Shown: positions 44,951 to 54,236 of the stretch, piece after piece | How the letters are laid out: each line of letters begins with the position of its first letter | How positions within the stretch are numbered: position 1 is the stretch's first letter | Source: Bradyrhizobium sp. CCGUVB4N | GTDB lineage: Bacteria > Pseudomonadota > Alphaproteobacteria > Rhizobiales > Xanthobacteraceae | Assembly (NCBI RefSeq): GCF_024199945.1 | Contig: NZ_JANADP010000001.1 | Location: 5,766,001-5,830,000 of the forward strand | Reading direction: 5' to 3' | DNA length: 64,000 bases | Program-made: the position numbers and the translations under genes | Notes under the pieces: model-generated | The model's database searches: none | What the model was told of the DNA's origin: nothing | The model's input: the letters and a program-made list of their open reading frames with translations, nothing else

Positions 44951-45869
44951 CCGCAAGATCGTGCTGGTGACGCGCAAGACCAGGTTGGAGGACCTGGTCG
45001 CGCGTTACCTGACGGCGGCGCAGGCGCGCTTCTACGTCGAGCATCTCGGCGCCGACTTCTCCGACTATGAGCGCGAGCACGAGGTCTATCATGCGCAGCG
45101 GCATGCGACGCTGCAGGTGCTGGAGCAATGGGGGCGCTATCAGGTCATCGAGCGCGGATTCCTGCCGACCTTCATCTTCGCGCCTGACGACATCGTGGTC
45201 GCGCTCGGCCAGGACGGCGTCGTCGCCAATACGATGAAATATCTCGACGACCATCCGCTGATCGGGCTCAACCCGGACCCCGCGCGTTACGACGGCATCC
45301 TCCTTCCCTTCGCGCCGGGCGACCTCGCGAAACTGCTGCCGGAGGTCGCCGCCGACAAGCGCAACAGCCAGGCCGTGACCATGGCCGAAGCACGGCTCAG
45401 CGACGGCCAGGTGCTGCACGCCGTGAACGATCTCTTCATCGGCGCCCGCACGCATGTCTCGGCGATCTACGAGATCGCGGCCGGCGGGACGACGGAGCGT
45501 CAATCCTCGAGCGGACTGATCGTCGCGACCGGGCTCGGATCGACCGCCTGGTTCAAGAGCATCGTCACCGGCTCGCTCGCCATCGCCGGCAGCTTCGGCC
45601 ACCCTCCCCCGCTGGCCGGCTACGACGCGCTGCCCTGGGACGCCCCCGAGCTGCGCTTTGCCGTGCGCGAGCCCTTCCCCAGCCGCCACTCGCAGACCAA
45701 TCTCGTCTGCGGCCGGCTCGCGGTTGAGGAGCAGTTGCGTATCCGCTCATTGATGGCGGAGAACGGCGTCATCTTCAGCGACGGCGTCGAGGCCGACCGC
45801 CTCGATTTCAACGCGGGCGCCGAGGTCACGATCGGGATCGCCAGGCGGCACGGGCGGCTGATCGTGTGA
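44934..45869 (+). CDS. NAD-kinase-like protein (often annotated sugar kinase)
   Basis: 311 residues of the NAD kinase/diacylglycerol kinase fold. The GGDG motif reads GQDG (92-95), keeping the catalytic Asp; the NE motif reads ND (165-166, VNDLFIGARTH); and the glycine-rich signature is SSGLIVATGLGSTAW (192-206). A C-terminal beta domain follows. It could phosphorylate NAD(H) or a related nucleoside, or use another substrate. Translationally coupled to the SPFH gene (17-bp overlap). It ends 3 bp before the convergent fcl. Confidence 0.82.
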   Translation: MPAANDRKIVLVTRKTRLEDLVARYLTAAQARFYVEHLGADFSDYEREHEVYHAQRHATLQVLEQWGRYQVIERGFLPTFIFAPDDIVVALGQDGVVANTMKYLDDHPLIGLNPDPARYDGILLPFAPGDLAKLLPEVAADKRNSQAVTMAEARLSDGQVLHAVNDLFIGARTHVSAIYEIAAGGTTERQSSSGLIVATGLGSTAWFKSIVTGSLAIAGSFGHPPPLAGYDALPWDAPELRFAVREPFPSRHSQTNLVCGRLAVEEQLRIRSLMAENGVIFSDGVEADRLDFNAGAEVTIGIARRHGRLIV

Positions 45870-45872
45870 AGA

Positions 45873-46829
45873 CTATTGCGCGGGAATCGAGGCGGCAGCC
45901 TGATACGCCGCATAGGCACGCTTCAGGCCATCTTCGAGCGACGTCGTCGCGCGCCAGCCGAGCCTTTCCAGACGGCCAATATCAAGCAGCTTGCGCGGCG
46001 TCCCGTCCGGGCGCGAGGTGTCGTAACTGATCTCGCCGCGATAGCCGACGATCCCGGCGACCACGCGTGCGAACTCTGCAATGGCGATGTCCTCGCCGGT
46101 GCCGATGTTGATCAGGTCCGCACCGGAATAGGTCTTCATCAGGTGCACGCAGGCATCCGCCATGTCGTCGACATAGAGGAATTCGCGCCGCGGCGTGCCG
46201 GTGCCCCAGACCACGACGCTGTTTGCGCCCGAGACCTTTGCCTCGTGGAAGCGACGGATCAGCGCGGCGACGACGTGGCTCAGCTCAGGGTGATAGTTGT
46301 CGCCGGGGCCATAGAGATTGGTCGGCATCACGCTGATGAAGTCGGAGCCATACTGACTGCGATACGCCTCCGCCATCTTGATGCCGGCGATCTTGGCAAT
46401 GGCGTAGGGTTCGTTGGTCGGCTCCAGCGGGCCGGTCAGCACGGAGTCCTCGCGCAGCGGCTGCGGTGCGAGCTTCGGATAGATGCAGGACGAACCGAGG
46501 AACATCAGCTTCTCGGCGTTGTTCTGTTGCGCGGCCTGAATCACGTTCGCCGCGATCGCGATGTTGTCGTAGATGAACTCGGCGCGCAGCGTGTTGTTGG
46601 CGACGATGCCGCCGACTTTTGCTGCGGCGAGGAAGATCACCTGCGGCCGCGCCTTCGCAAACCAGTCGAACACCGCGGCCTGGTTGCAGAGATCGACCTC
46701 GCGCCGGTCGACCGTGACGAGGTTCACGTCCTCCCGCGCCAGCCGGCGCACCAGCGCGGCACCGACCATGCCGCGATGGCCGGCGACATAGACGCTTTTG
46801 CCCTTCAGCTCAAACGGTACGCTTGCCAT
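45873..46829 (-). CDS. fcl: GDP-L-fucose synthase (copy 1)
   Basis: Epimerase-reductase that turns GDP-4-keto-6-deoxymannose into GDP-L-fucose. 318 residues. NADP motif VAGHRGMVGAALVRRL, active-site SSCIYPKLAPQPL, YAIAKIAGIKMAEAYRSQYG (YxxxK), NLYGPGDNY. The ATG at 46829 overlaps the 3' end of gmd by 20 bp. Nearly identical to copy 2 (60373-61356) until the last 15 or so residues, where the two differ. Confidence 0.95.
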   Translation of the reverse strand: MASVPFELKGKSVYVAGHRGMVGAALVRRLAREDVNLVTVDRREVDLCNQAAVFDWFAKARPQVIFLAAAKVGGIVANNTLRAEFIYDNIAIAANVIQAAQQNNAEKLMFLGSSCIYPKLAPQPLREDSVLTGPLEPTNEPYAIAKIAGIKMAEAYRSQYGSDFISVMPTNLYGPGDNYHPELSHVVAALIRRFHEAKVSGANSVVVWGTGTPRREFLYVDDMADACVHLMKTYSGADLINIGTGEDIAIAEFARVVAGIVGYRGEISYDTSRPDGTPRKLLDIGRLERLGWRATTSLEDGLKRAYAAYQAAASIPAQ

Positions 46830-47880
46830 TTGCGATGTCCCGTTTGGCCTCGGCCAGATCGCTCGCCACCATCTCTTCGACGAGCTGCGCAAAGGTCCGC
46901 TTCGGCTTCCAGCCGAGCACCGCGCGTGCCTTGCTGGCGTCGCCGATGAGAAGATCGACCTCGGTCGGGCGGAAGTAGGTTGGGTCGATCTTCACCACCG
47001 TCTTGCCGCTCTTGGCATCGATGCCGGTCTCCTCGACGCCAGTGCCGCGCCACTCGACGCGACGGCCGACCTGCGCGAAGGACAGCTCGACCATCTCGCG
47101 CACCGAACGCGTCTCGCCGGTGGCGAGCACGAAATCGTCGGGCTTGTCGGCCTGCAGGATCATATGCATGCCCTCGATATAGTCCCGGGCATGACCCCAG
47201 TCGCGCTTGGCCTCGAGATTGCCGAGATAGAGCGTCTCCTCGAGGCCGACCTCGATGCGCGCCACGCCGCGCGTGATCTTGCGGGTGACGAAGGTCTCGC
47301 CGCGGATCGGGCTCTCATGATTGAACAGGATGCCGTTCGAGGCGAACATCCCGTAGGCTTCGCGGTAGTTCACCGTGATCCAGTAGCCGTAGAGCTTTGC
47401 GACGCCATAAGGCGAGCGCGGATAGAACGGCGTCGTCTCCTTCTGCGGGACCTCCTGCACCAGGCCGTAGAGCTCGGAGGTCGAGGCCTGGTAGAACCGC
47501 GTCTCCTTCTCCATGCCGAGGATGCGGATCGCTTCCAGGAGCCGCAGCACGCCGATGGCGTCGGCGTTGGCGGTGTATTCGGGGCTTTCGAAGCTGACGG
47601 CGACGTGGCTTTGAGCGGCGAGATTGTAGATCTCGGTCGGCCGGATCTGCTGCACCAGGCGGATCAGATTGGTCGAATCCGTCATGTCGCCGTAATGCAT
47701 CAGGAACGGCACGTTGCCGACATGCGGATCCTGGTAGAGATGGTCGACGCGCGCGGTGTTGAACGAGGATGAGCGGCGCTTGATGCCGTGCACGACATAG
47801 CCGAGCGACAGCAGATATTCGGCGAGATAGGCGCCGTCCTGGCCGGTCACACCGGTGATGAGAGCGACCCGCTCAGCCAT
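46810..47880 (-). CDS. gmd: GDP-mannose 4,6-dehydratase (copy 1)
   Basis: First step from GDP-mannose to GDP-fucose or other 6-deoxyhexoses. 356 residues from MAERVALITGVTGQDG; a TTG six codons earlier is possible. Motifs: TGVTGQDGAYLAE, RRSSSFNTARVDHLY, ASTSELYGLVQE (Thr/Glu catalysts), YGVAKLYGYWITVNYREAYG (YxxxK), FNHESPIRGETFVTRK. Overlaps fcl by 20 bp. About 95% identical in protein to copy 2 (59322-60392). It would feed surface polysaccharide or Nod-factor fucosylation. Confidence 0.96.
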   Translation of the reverse strand: MAERVALITGVTGQDGAYLAEYLLSLGYVVHGIKRRSSSFNTARVDHLYQDPHVGNVPFLMHYGDMTDSTNLIRLVQQIRPTEIYNLAAQSHVAVSFESPEYTANADAIGVLRLLEAIRILGMEKETRFYQASTSELYGLVQEVPQKETTPFYPRSPYGVAKLYGYWITVNYREAYGMFASNGILFNHESPIRGETFVTRKITRGVARIEVGLEETLYLGNLEAKRDWGHARDYIEGMHMILQADKPDDFVLATGETRSVREMVELSFAQVGRRVEWRGTGVEETGIDAKSGKTVVKIDPTYFRPTEVDLLIGDASKARAVLGWKPKRTFAQLVEEMVASDLAEAKRDIANGKRTV

Positions 47881-48125
47881 ATCAGTAACTGCTCCCAAAA
47901 TGCCCCGGCGGGGCGCCGGCTTCCAGCTCAGTCCGAGAAGCCGTCCCTCTCTCTGACATATCGTTCGCCGGGGTCAACCCACTATGGCGGTGCACCGTTC
48001 TTTTTCCGAGGAATTGGCCCCGCGCGGACGAGGATGCCGCCGGTCGCTGCAGGGAAACCTTGAGACGCTGGTAACACTTCTGTGGTGAGATTTTCCCGCA
48101 TGATTTGACGGGTTTTGAGGTTCAA

Positions 48126-49265
48126 GTGACGTTCCGGGAAACAGCAGCAGTCACCGATCCGCGCGAGGCCAATCCGCGCCCCTTTCCCCGTGAGCACGGA
48201 GATATCCAGACTGCCGTCGTGAACCTCGTCGACGGTCTGGCCTCCATCATCCCCGTCGCGCGCCAGGTGGATGTTGCGCGCGAGATCGCAAGCGTGATCG
48301 CGCAACTCCCGAGCACGATGCGCAACAACATGTTTCTGCGCCAGAGCATCATTCGCCGCGGCACCGCGACGGCCGATCAAGTGATCGACGGCTTGGCGGC
48401 CTGGGTCACCGTCCTGTTCGACCTTGCCAATCTGCAGCAGGATCGCGACAGGGCGATGAGCCTTGAAGCGAAGATCCCGAAGGCGGCGCTTGGTCGCCTC
48501 GCACGGGCGCTCTCGAAATCCCGCAATGGCTGCATCATTGCCGTGCCCCACATCGGCAGTCTCGAACTGTTCGCGGCCCACCTCAGGAATCGTGGGTTCA
48601 ACGTCGGCTTCGTCTATTCGATCGGTCGCCAGCCGACGCCGACCGAACGCTGGATCTATGCAGGGCGAAGCGCGACCGCAGCCACGCCGATTGCGTTTGC
48701 AAGACGCAATACCGGAGCCGAGATCTCCAGGGTGCTTCAAAACAACGGCGTCGTCTTCATGGTCGTGGACGTCTACCCCAGCGCCAAATATGCTGGCATC
48801 ACCGTCAAGACCCACGATTCCGACTTCCGCTATCCACCCGGACCGGCGCGTTATGCGCGAACGGGCACGTTGGTCCTGCCCGGCTTTGCCTCACGCCGCG
48901 ACGCGGCGGGCTTTTCGATGAACATCCTCGCTCCGATCGAGTACCGGACCTGGATGCCGGCCGAGGCCGCCGCGTCCGAGTTCACACAAGAGATTGCGGC
49001 CCACGTCGATGGCTTCACCGTAGAGCAACCCGCGGCTTACTGGCTCTGGCACCCGATCCCCAACGATCCCTACCTCGCGATCGCGCAACGCCAGCGCCCG
49101 GACCTTCTGACCGCGATGGCGCCTGCAGACGACGAGGCCGTCGCCCGAACGGTGGAAGCGGCACACGCCAAATGGTCGGCACCTGATCTGATCGATCCCA
49201 TCCTCCGGACAGAGGCCCCACCGCTTGCACCGTCCGCTCTGGCGGAAGGTGTATCGGCTGACTGA
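48126..49265 (+). CDS. LpxL/HtrB-like lysophospholipid acyltransferase
   Basis: Predicted membrane-associated acyltransferase, 379 residues from a GTG at 48126 with GAGG 6 nt upstream; a TTG at 48105 extends it by 7. The catalytic motif is VPHIGSLELFAAHLRNRGFN, with the HxxxxE form of the HX4(D/E) signature. Later family-like parts: NNGVVFMVVDVYPSAKYAG and TGTLVLPGFASRRD. The early part (50-110) has a lipid A acyltransferase-like helix pattern. Substrate unknown: lipid A, a hopanoid or a lipopeptide are possible. Followed after 16 bp by an MFS exporter in the same direction. Confidence 0.8.
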   Translation: MTFRETAAVTDPREANPRPFPREHGDIQTAVVNLVDGLASIIPVARQVDVAREIASVIAQLPSTMRNNMFLRQSIIRRGTATADQVIDGLAAWVTVLFDLANLQQDRDRAMSLEAKIPKAALGRLARALSKSRNGCIIAVPHIGSLELFAAHLRNRGFNVGFVYSIGRQPTPTERWIYAGRSATAATPIAFARRNTGAEISRVLQNNGVVFMVVDVYPSAKYAGITVKTHDSDFRYPPGPARYARTGTLVLPGFASRRDAAGFSMNILAPIEYRTWMPAEAAASEFTQEIAAHVDGFTVEQPAAYWLWHPIPNDPYLAIAQRQRPDLLTAMAPADDEAVARTVEAAHAKWSAPDLIDPILRTEAPPLAPSALAEGVSAD

Positions 49266-49281
49266 CGGGCGAAAGAATCCC

Positions 49282-50466
49282 ATGAGCCGGCCGCTCGCAG
49301 CGATCCTCGCCTGCGCCGCCCTCGAGGCATCAGGCATTGCGCTGATCTTTCCGACGCTGCCAAATCTGCTGCGCGTGATGGCCGACACCGACAACGTGTC
49401 CGCGCTCTACGGGACGCTGCTGGCGCTGCACGCGTTCACGCAATTCGTCGTCACTCCGGTGCTCGGCGTCCTGTCGGACCGGCTCGGCCGCCGGCCGGTG
49501 CTGCTGCTCGCCCTCGCCGGCTCGACCATCGACTATCTGGTCATGGCCTTCTCGCCCTATCTATGGCTCCTGTTCGTCAGCCGCACCATCGCCGGTCTGA
49601 CGGCGGCGGGCGTCGCGATGATCACCGCGACCATCGCAGACATCACGCCGGAGGCGATGCGCGCCCGCCGCTTCGGCCTGTTCCACGCCTGCTTCGGCGC
49701 CGGCTTCGTCATCGGACCTGTCATCGGCGGCATGCTCGGCGACATCTCGCTCCGCGCACCGTTTCTCGCCGCTGCCGCGTTGAGCGGCGTGAACGTGCTG
49801 ATTGCGCTGTTCGTTCTCCCGGAGACCCACCGCACCGAGCGCAAGCCGTTCGAATGGCGGACGCTGAACCCGTTCGCCCCGCTGCGCTGGGCGATGAGCT
49901 TTCGCGCGCTGATCCCGCTGCTGCTCGTGTTTGTTCTCGTCAGTCTCGTCGGCCAGACCTACAGCACGGTCTGGGTGCTCTTCGTCACGGATCGTTTCCA
50001 GTGGACCGCGACCGATATCGGCATTTCGCTCGGCATCTTCGGCGCATTGGTTGCCCTGGTGCAGGCCTTCGCCATTGCGCCACTGACGGGATGGCTCGGT
50101 GAACGCGGCACATTGCTTCTCGGCATCTGCTGCGAGGCCATCGCCCTCCTCGTGCTCGCCTTCGCGCAAGCGGGCTGGATCGCGTTCGCGGTGATTCCGC
50201 TGATCGCGTTCGGCGGCATCAGCGCGCCTGCACTGCGCGCGCTGCAGTCGAAGGCCGTCGATGGCGAGCGCCAAGGCCAATTGCAGGGGGTCGTCGCAAG
50301 CTTCGTCAGCCTCGCCGCCATCTTCGGCCCGCTCGCCTTCGGCGGGATTTATGCCCTGTCCCGGCCGGGCTGGACCGGGCTCGTGTGGATCATGGGCGCC
50401 GCGATTTTCGCCGTTGCGGTGCCGATGGTCCTGACGGTGCCGAAGCGGGCGATCCAGCGAGGGTAA
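49282..50466 (+). CDS. MFS transporter (TetA/multidrug type)
   Basis: 394 residues, 12 predicted helices. Motif A LSDRLGRRPVLLLAL (about 60-75), the motif C-like region GACFGAGFVIGPVIGGMLGD in helix 5, and RTIAGLTAAGVAMITATIAD. These are features of drug:H+ antiporter 1 (TCR/Tet-like) exporters. It probably forms an operon with the acyltransferase (16 bp apart), so the cargo may be an acylated product; this is inference. Convergent with the sugar ABC operon, with a hairpin between them. Confidence 0.88.
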   Translation: MSRPLAAILACAALEASGIALIFPTLPNLLRVMADTDNVSALYGTLLALHAFTQFVVTPVLGVLSDRLGRRPVLLLALAGSTIDYLVMAFSPYLWLLFVSRTIAGLTAAGVAMITATIADITPEAMRARRFGLFHACFGAGFVIGPVIGGMLGDISLRAPFLAAAALSGVNVLIALFVLPETHRTERKPFEWRTLNPFAPLRWAMSFRALIPLLLVFVLVSLVGQTYSTVWVLFVTDRFQWTATDIGISLGIFGALVALVQAFAIAPLTGWLGERGTLLLGICCEAIALLVLAFAQAGWIAFAVIPLIAFGGISAPALRALQSKAVDGERQGQLQGVVASFVSLAAIFGPLAFGGIYALSRPGWTGLVWIMGAAIFAVAVPMVLTVPKRAIQRG

Positions 50467-50471
50467 GTGGA

Positions 50472-50496
50472 CGGCGATCTCGTCGCAAGATCGCCG
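50472..50496. terminator. Hairpin between convergent genes
   Basis: CGGCGATCT (50472-50480) and AGATCGCCG (50488-50496) form a 9-bp stem with a 7-nt loop between the MFS stop and the binding-protein stop. There is no long U-tract. Probably shared 3' end of both transcripts. Confidence 0.5.
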
Positions 50497-50512
50497 CCCC
50501 TTGCAGCACGTG

Positions 50513-51460
50513 TTACTGCGTACGGTCCGAGGTCCAGCCCTTGTAATCCTTGATATTGTCGCGGGTCACGAGCTTCGACGGCAGCAACTCGACGGTCGAG
50601 GCCGGCTTCTGCCCGTTGAGAATGCCGACGCCGACCTGCACGGCGCGCCGCGCCATGAAGAACGGGTCCTGCGACGCCGACGCCTGGACCTGCGGTGACG
50701 CCGGATCCTTCAGCGCGGCCTCGATGTCGGGCGCGCCGTCGACTGCGGTGATGATGATGCCGCTGCGGTTTTGCTGTTTCGCCGCAAGGTCGGTGCCGAT
50801 CGCCTGCGGATCATTGATGGCGAAGATGGCGTCGATCTTGGGGAAGCGGGTCAGATAACCTTGCGCAACCGTGAGGCCGCCTTCACGCGAGCCCTTGCCG
50901 TCCTGATCGCTCGACAGCACCTTGATGCCGGGATTCTTGCCGAACACATTCTTGCAGCCGGTGACGCGGTCGATGACGGCGGAGACCTGCGGGCCGTTCT
51001 CGATGACGACATCGCCCTTGCCGCCCAGCTTGTCGACGATGTACTGGCAGGAGATCTCGCCGGCCTGGACGTTGTTGGTCGTCACCGTGGCATCGGCGCC
51101 CTCGGCCGCGGTGTCGACCGCGACGACGACGATGCCCGCTGCCTGCGCCTTCTTGATGGCCGGCCCGATCGCCTTGGGATCGCCGGGGTTCAGCAGGATC
51201 AGGTCGACGCCGGCGGCGATGAAATTGTCGATCTGGGTGACCTGCTTGCCGAGGTCGTATTCAAAGCCGACGGTGGTGATCTTTACATTGGGATTGGTCT
51301 TCTTGGCCTCGAACTCGGCGCCCTTCGACAGCGCGACGAAGAACGGATTGCCCATCGAACCGAGCGAAACGCCGATCGACTTGAGCTCCTTGGCAGAGGA
51401 CGGAACGGTGGTGAGAGCGAGCGCCATCGCGGCGCCGGCAAGCGAAATCGTCTTCAACAT
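50513..51460 (-). CDS. Sugar ABC transporter periplasmic binding protein
   Basis: Type I periplasmic binding protein of the ribose/xylose group, 315 residues. Signal peptide about 1-23 (MLKTISLAGAAMALALTTVPSSA). Body: IGVSLGSMGNPFFVALSKGAE, LILLNPGDPKAIGPAIKKAQ, GIVVVAVDTAAEGADATVTT, AIFAINDPQAIGTDLAAKQQ. Last gene of xylB-ATPase-permease-SBP. The sugar is uncertain; xylulokinase at the head of the operon points to a pentose or pentitol. Confidence 0.93.
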   Translation of the reverse strand: MLKTISLAGAAMALALTTVPSSAKELKSIGVSLGSMGNPFFVALSKGAEFEAKKTNPNVKITTVGFEYDLGKQVTQIDNFIAAGVDLILLNPGDPKAIGPAIKKAQAAGIVVVAVDTAAEGADATVTTNNVQAGEISCQYIVDKLGGKGDVVIENGPQVSAVIDRVTGCKNVFGKNPGIKVLSSDQDGKGSREGGLTVAQGYLTRFPKIDAIFAINDPQAIGTDLAAKQQNRSGIIITAVDGAPDIEAALKDPASPQVQASASQDPFFMARRAVQVGVGILNGQKPASTVELLPSKLVTRDNIKDYKGWTSDRTQ

Positions 51461-51554
51461 TGGCTTCCTCCCTGGTCTGTCTTCATCCCCGGTACGGCAG
51501 ACCAGTTGCCGCAACCGAATCTCACACCGCGCGCTCAGATGCGCGCAAAGCCGT

Positions 51555-52595
51555 TTAGGTCCTGGCTGAGCCTTGCAGCCGGTAGCGATCCAGCGCCACG
51601 GCGCCGATGATCACCAGACCCTTGATCACATATTGCCAGATGTCGGAGACGCCTGTGAGGATCAGGCCGTTCGAGAGCACGGCGATGATCAGCGCGCCGA
51701 CCAGCGTCCCCCAGATCGAGCCGATACCACCGACGAACGACGTGCCGCCGAGAATGACGGCGGTGATGGCGTCGAGTTCGTAGCTTTGCCCGAGCTGCAG
51801 ACCGTTGGCCGCGTAGAGCCGCGCGGCCTGCATGGCGCCGCCAAGGCCGGCCAGCAACCCCGACACGCCATAGACGAAGATTACGACGGCCCAGACCTTG
51901 ATGCCGGCAAGCCGTGCCGCGCTCTCGTTGCCGCCCACTGCATAGATATGCACGCCGAGCACGGTCCGGCGCAGCACCAGCCACGAGACCAGGATGACGA
52001 GCAACGCGATCACCGAGAGCCATGGGATCGACGCCACGCCGGGCACGAGCGTCAGCGATCCGTTGCCGATGAAGGCGTAGGGAATGGATGGATTGAACAC
52101 CGTGGTGTCGGCGCCGAGCAGCCGCGCCAGGCCACGCACGGCGGTGAGTGAGCCCAGCGTGACGATGAAGGGTGGCAGGCGCAGCAGCGCAATCAGCGCG
52201 CCATTGACGATTCCGAAGCCGAGGCCGGTGAGAACCGCGGCCGGCAGCCACAGCGCACCCAAGTCGGGCAGTTTCGACATCGTCAGGCCAGCCATTGCCG
52301 ACGCCGCCAGGATCGAGCCGACCGAGAGATCGATGCCGCCGGTCAGGATGACGAAAGTCATGCCGGCAGCGAGCACGGTGTTGACAGCAGCCTGCTGCAG
52401 GACGATGCCGAGATTCTGTCCGGTGAAGAAACGGCCGTCCGACAGATAGTGAAAGCCGGCGCATAGCAGCAGCAGCACCGGCAGCATGCCAGCCGCGCGG
52501 ATCAGAAGCCTGATGCGCTGTCGCTTGGTCTCCTGCGCGGCGGCAAGGCCGTTTGCCGTGGCGGCCTTCGCCGGCGTCGATCCGTTGTCAGGCAT
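51555..52595 (-). CDS. Sugar ABC transporter permease (RbsC-like)
   Basis: Integral membrane permease, 346 residues, with 8-10 helices. Conserved parts: NTVLAAGMTFVILTGGIDLSVGSILAASAM, PPFIVTLGSLTAVRGLA, YAVGGNESAARLAGIKV and TAVILGGTSFVGGIGSIWGT. These are hallmarks of the RbsC/XylH family. It overlaps the ATPase gene by 8 bp. A 40-residue cytoplasmic N-tail precedes helix 1. Confidence 0.94.
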   Translation of the reverse strand: MPDNGSTPAKAATANGLAAAQETKRQRIRLLIRAAGMLPVLLLLCAGFHYLSDGRFFTGQNLGIVLQQAAVNTVLAAGMTFVILTGGIDLSVGSILAASAMAGLTMSKLPDLGALWLPAAVLTGLGFGIVNGALIALLRLPPFIVTLGSLTAVRGLARLLGADTTVFNPSIPYAFIGNGSLTLVPGVASIPWLSVIALLVILVSWLVLRRTVLGVHIYAVGGNESAARLAGIKVWAVVIFVYGVSGLLAGLGGAMQAARLYAANGLQLGQSYELDAITAVILGGTSFVGGIGSIWGTLVGALIIAVLSNGLILTGVSDIWQYVIKGLVIIGAVALDRYRLQGSART

Positions 52596-54111
52596 CGAGA
52601 TGCTCCGTCCCCGTGGCGAGGGCCATGATGTCTTCCTGGGTTAATGGCGCCGTCTCGGTTCGCCTGACTTCGCCCGCGACATGTCCCGACCGCATCACGA
52701 TGACCCGGTCGCAGATGCCGATGATTTCAGGCAGATCGGACGAGATGACGAGGATCGCGGTACCGGTCTTGGCAAGATTGTCGATGATCGAATAAATCTC
52801 GGACTTGGCGCCGACGTCAACGCCGCGGGTCGGCTCGTCGAGGATCAGGACCTTTGGTGCAATGGCGAGAAGCCGCGACAGCAACACCTTCTGCTGGTTA
52901 CCGCCGGAGAGGCCACCGGCGGGCACGCCGACATTGGCGGCGCGGATGCTGAGCCCCGCAAACGCCCTGTCGGCACGCTCGCGCGCCTTGTCGCGATCCA
53001 GGAACCAGCCGAGCTTGGCATCGCGCCCAAGCACGGCGAGATTGATGTTGTCCAGACACGACATGTCCAGAAACAGGCCAAGCGCCTTCCGGTCCTCGGT
53101 CAGATAGGCGATGCCGGCCTCGAGCGCTTCGCCGGGCGTGCGGATCTCGATGGGCTGGCCTTCGAGTTCGAGACGGCCCGAAAGTCTTGGCGCTGCGCCG
53201 ATGATGAGATGCGCAAGCTCGGTGCGGCCGGCGCCGATCAGGCCGGCAAGCCCCACCACCTCGCCCGCATGCACGGTGAGCGAGCAGCCCCTGACGCGCA
53301 GCCCGTCCGCCATGTCAATGGCGCTGAGCACGGGATGCCCCTTCCCGGCCTCGGGATCATGATCCTTCTTGTAAAACGACGAGACGTCGCGCCCGACCAT
53401 CATGCGAACGATGGCGTCGGCACGGATGTCCTGCTTGTCGAGCGAGCCGACCAGGCGGCCGTCGCGCAGCACGGTGACGCGGTCACCGAGCGCATAGACC
53501 TCGTCCATGCGGTGCGAGATGTAGATGATGGCAAGCCCCTCGGCGCGGAGCTGACGGATCAGCGCAAACAGCCGCTCGCTTTCGCCGGCTGACAGCGCGG
53601 TGGTCGGCTCGTCCATGATCAGGATTTTCGAGCGCGCGTGCAGCGCACGCGCGATCTCGACCAGCTGGCGCTGGCCCATGGAAAGATGCGCGACCAGTGT
53701 CGACGGCAGGAAGTCCGCCCCCAGCCGCTCCAGGATCGGGCCGACGCCCTCGCGCATGGCACCGCGCGCCAACAAACCTGAACGCGACATCTCGCGGCCG
53801 AGATAAATATTCTCCGCAACGCTCAGATTGGGGGCCAAAGATAGTTCCTGATAGATGATCGAGATGCCCGCGGCACGACCGCCAAGCGGGCCTTCGATCC
53901 GCGCCGGCTTGCCCTCGATGCGGATCTCGCCGCCGGGATCGGGCCGGTAGGCGCCCGACAGGATCTTCATCAGGGTCGATTTGCCGGCGCCGTTCTCGCC
54001 CATCAAGGCATGAATCTCGCCGGCATAGACGGTCAGGTCGACCGCACGCAGCGCCTTGATGCCGAAGAAGGATTTTGAGACTCCCCGCATCTCGAGGATC
54101 GGATCGTTCAT
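52588..54111 (-). CDS. Sugar ABC transporter ATP-binding protein (double ATPase, RbsA/XylG-like)
   Basis: 507 residues with two ABC domains, from MNDPILEMRGVSKSFFGIKAL (GGGAGG upstream). The first domain has GENGAGKST (Walker A), LSMGQRQLVEIARAL and ILIMDEPTTAL. The second has the degenerate Walker A GLIGAGRTEL, LSGGNQQKVLLSR and LILDEPTRGVDVGAK. This asymmetry is normal for the family. Overlaps the permease by 8 bp and follows xylB by 125 bp. Confidence 0.95.
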   Translation of the reverse strand: MNDPILEMRGVSKSFFGIKALRAVDLTVYAGEIHALMGENGAGKSTLMKILSGAYRPDPGGEIRIEGKPARIEGPLGGRAAGISIIYQELSLAPNLSVAENIYLGREMSRSGLLARGAMREGVGPILERLGADFLPSTLVAHLSMGQRQLVEIARALHARSKILIMDEPTTALSAGESERLFALIRQLRAEGLAIIYISHRMDEVYALGDRVTVLRDGRLVGSLDKQDIRADAIVRMMVGRDVSSFYKKDHDPEAGKGHPVLSAIDMADGLRVRGCSLTVHAGEVVGLAGLIGAGRTELAHLIIGAAPRLSGRLELEGQPIEIRTPGEALEAGIAYLTEDRKALGLFLDMSCLDNINLAVLGRDAKLGWFLDRDKARERADRAFAGLSIRAANVGVPAGGLSGGNQQKVLLSRLLAIAPKVLILDEPTRGVDVGAKSEIYSIIDNLAKTGTAILVISSDLPEIIGICDRVIVMRSGHVAGEVRRTETAPLTQEDIMALATGTEHLDA

Positions 54112-54236
54112 CGTGCCTCCCGGCGCACAATGCGTTTCCTGTCCGCGTTTCGTTTTCGAGCGCGGTTCATCCATTAAACAAAAGCCCGTCGCGCAGGGCA
54201 ACAGCGAACAGGCCAAAATGCGCAACCAAAGCGATG

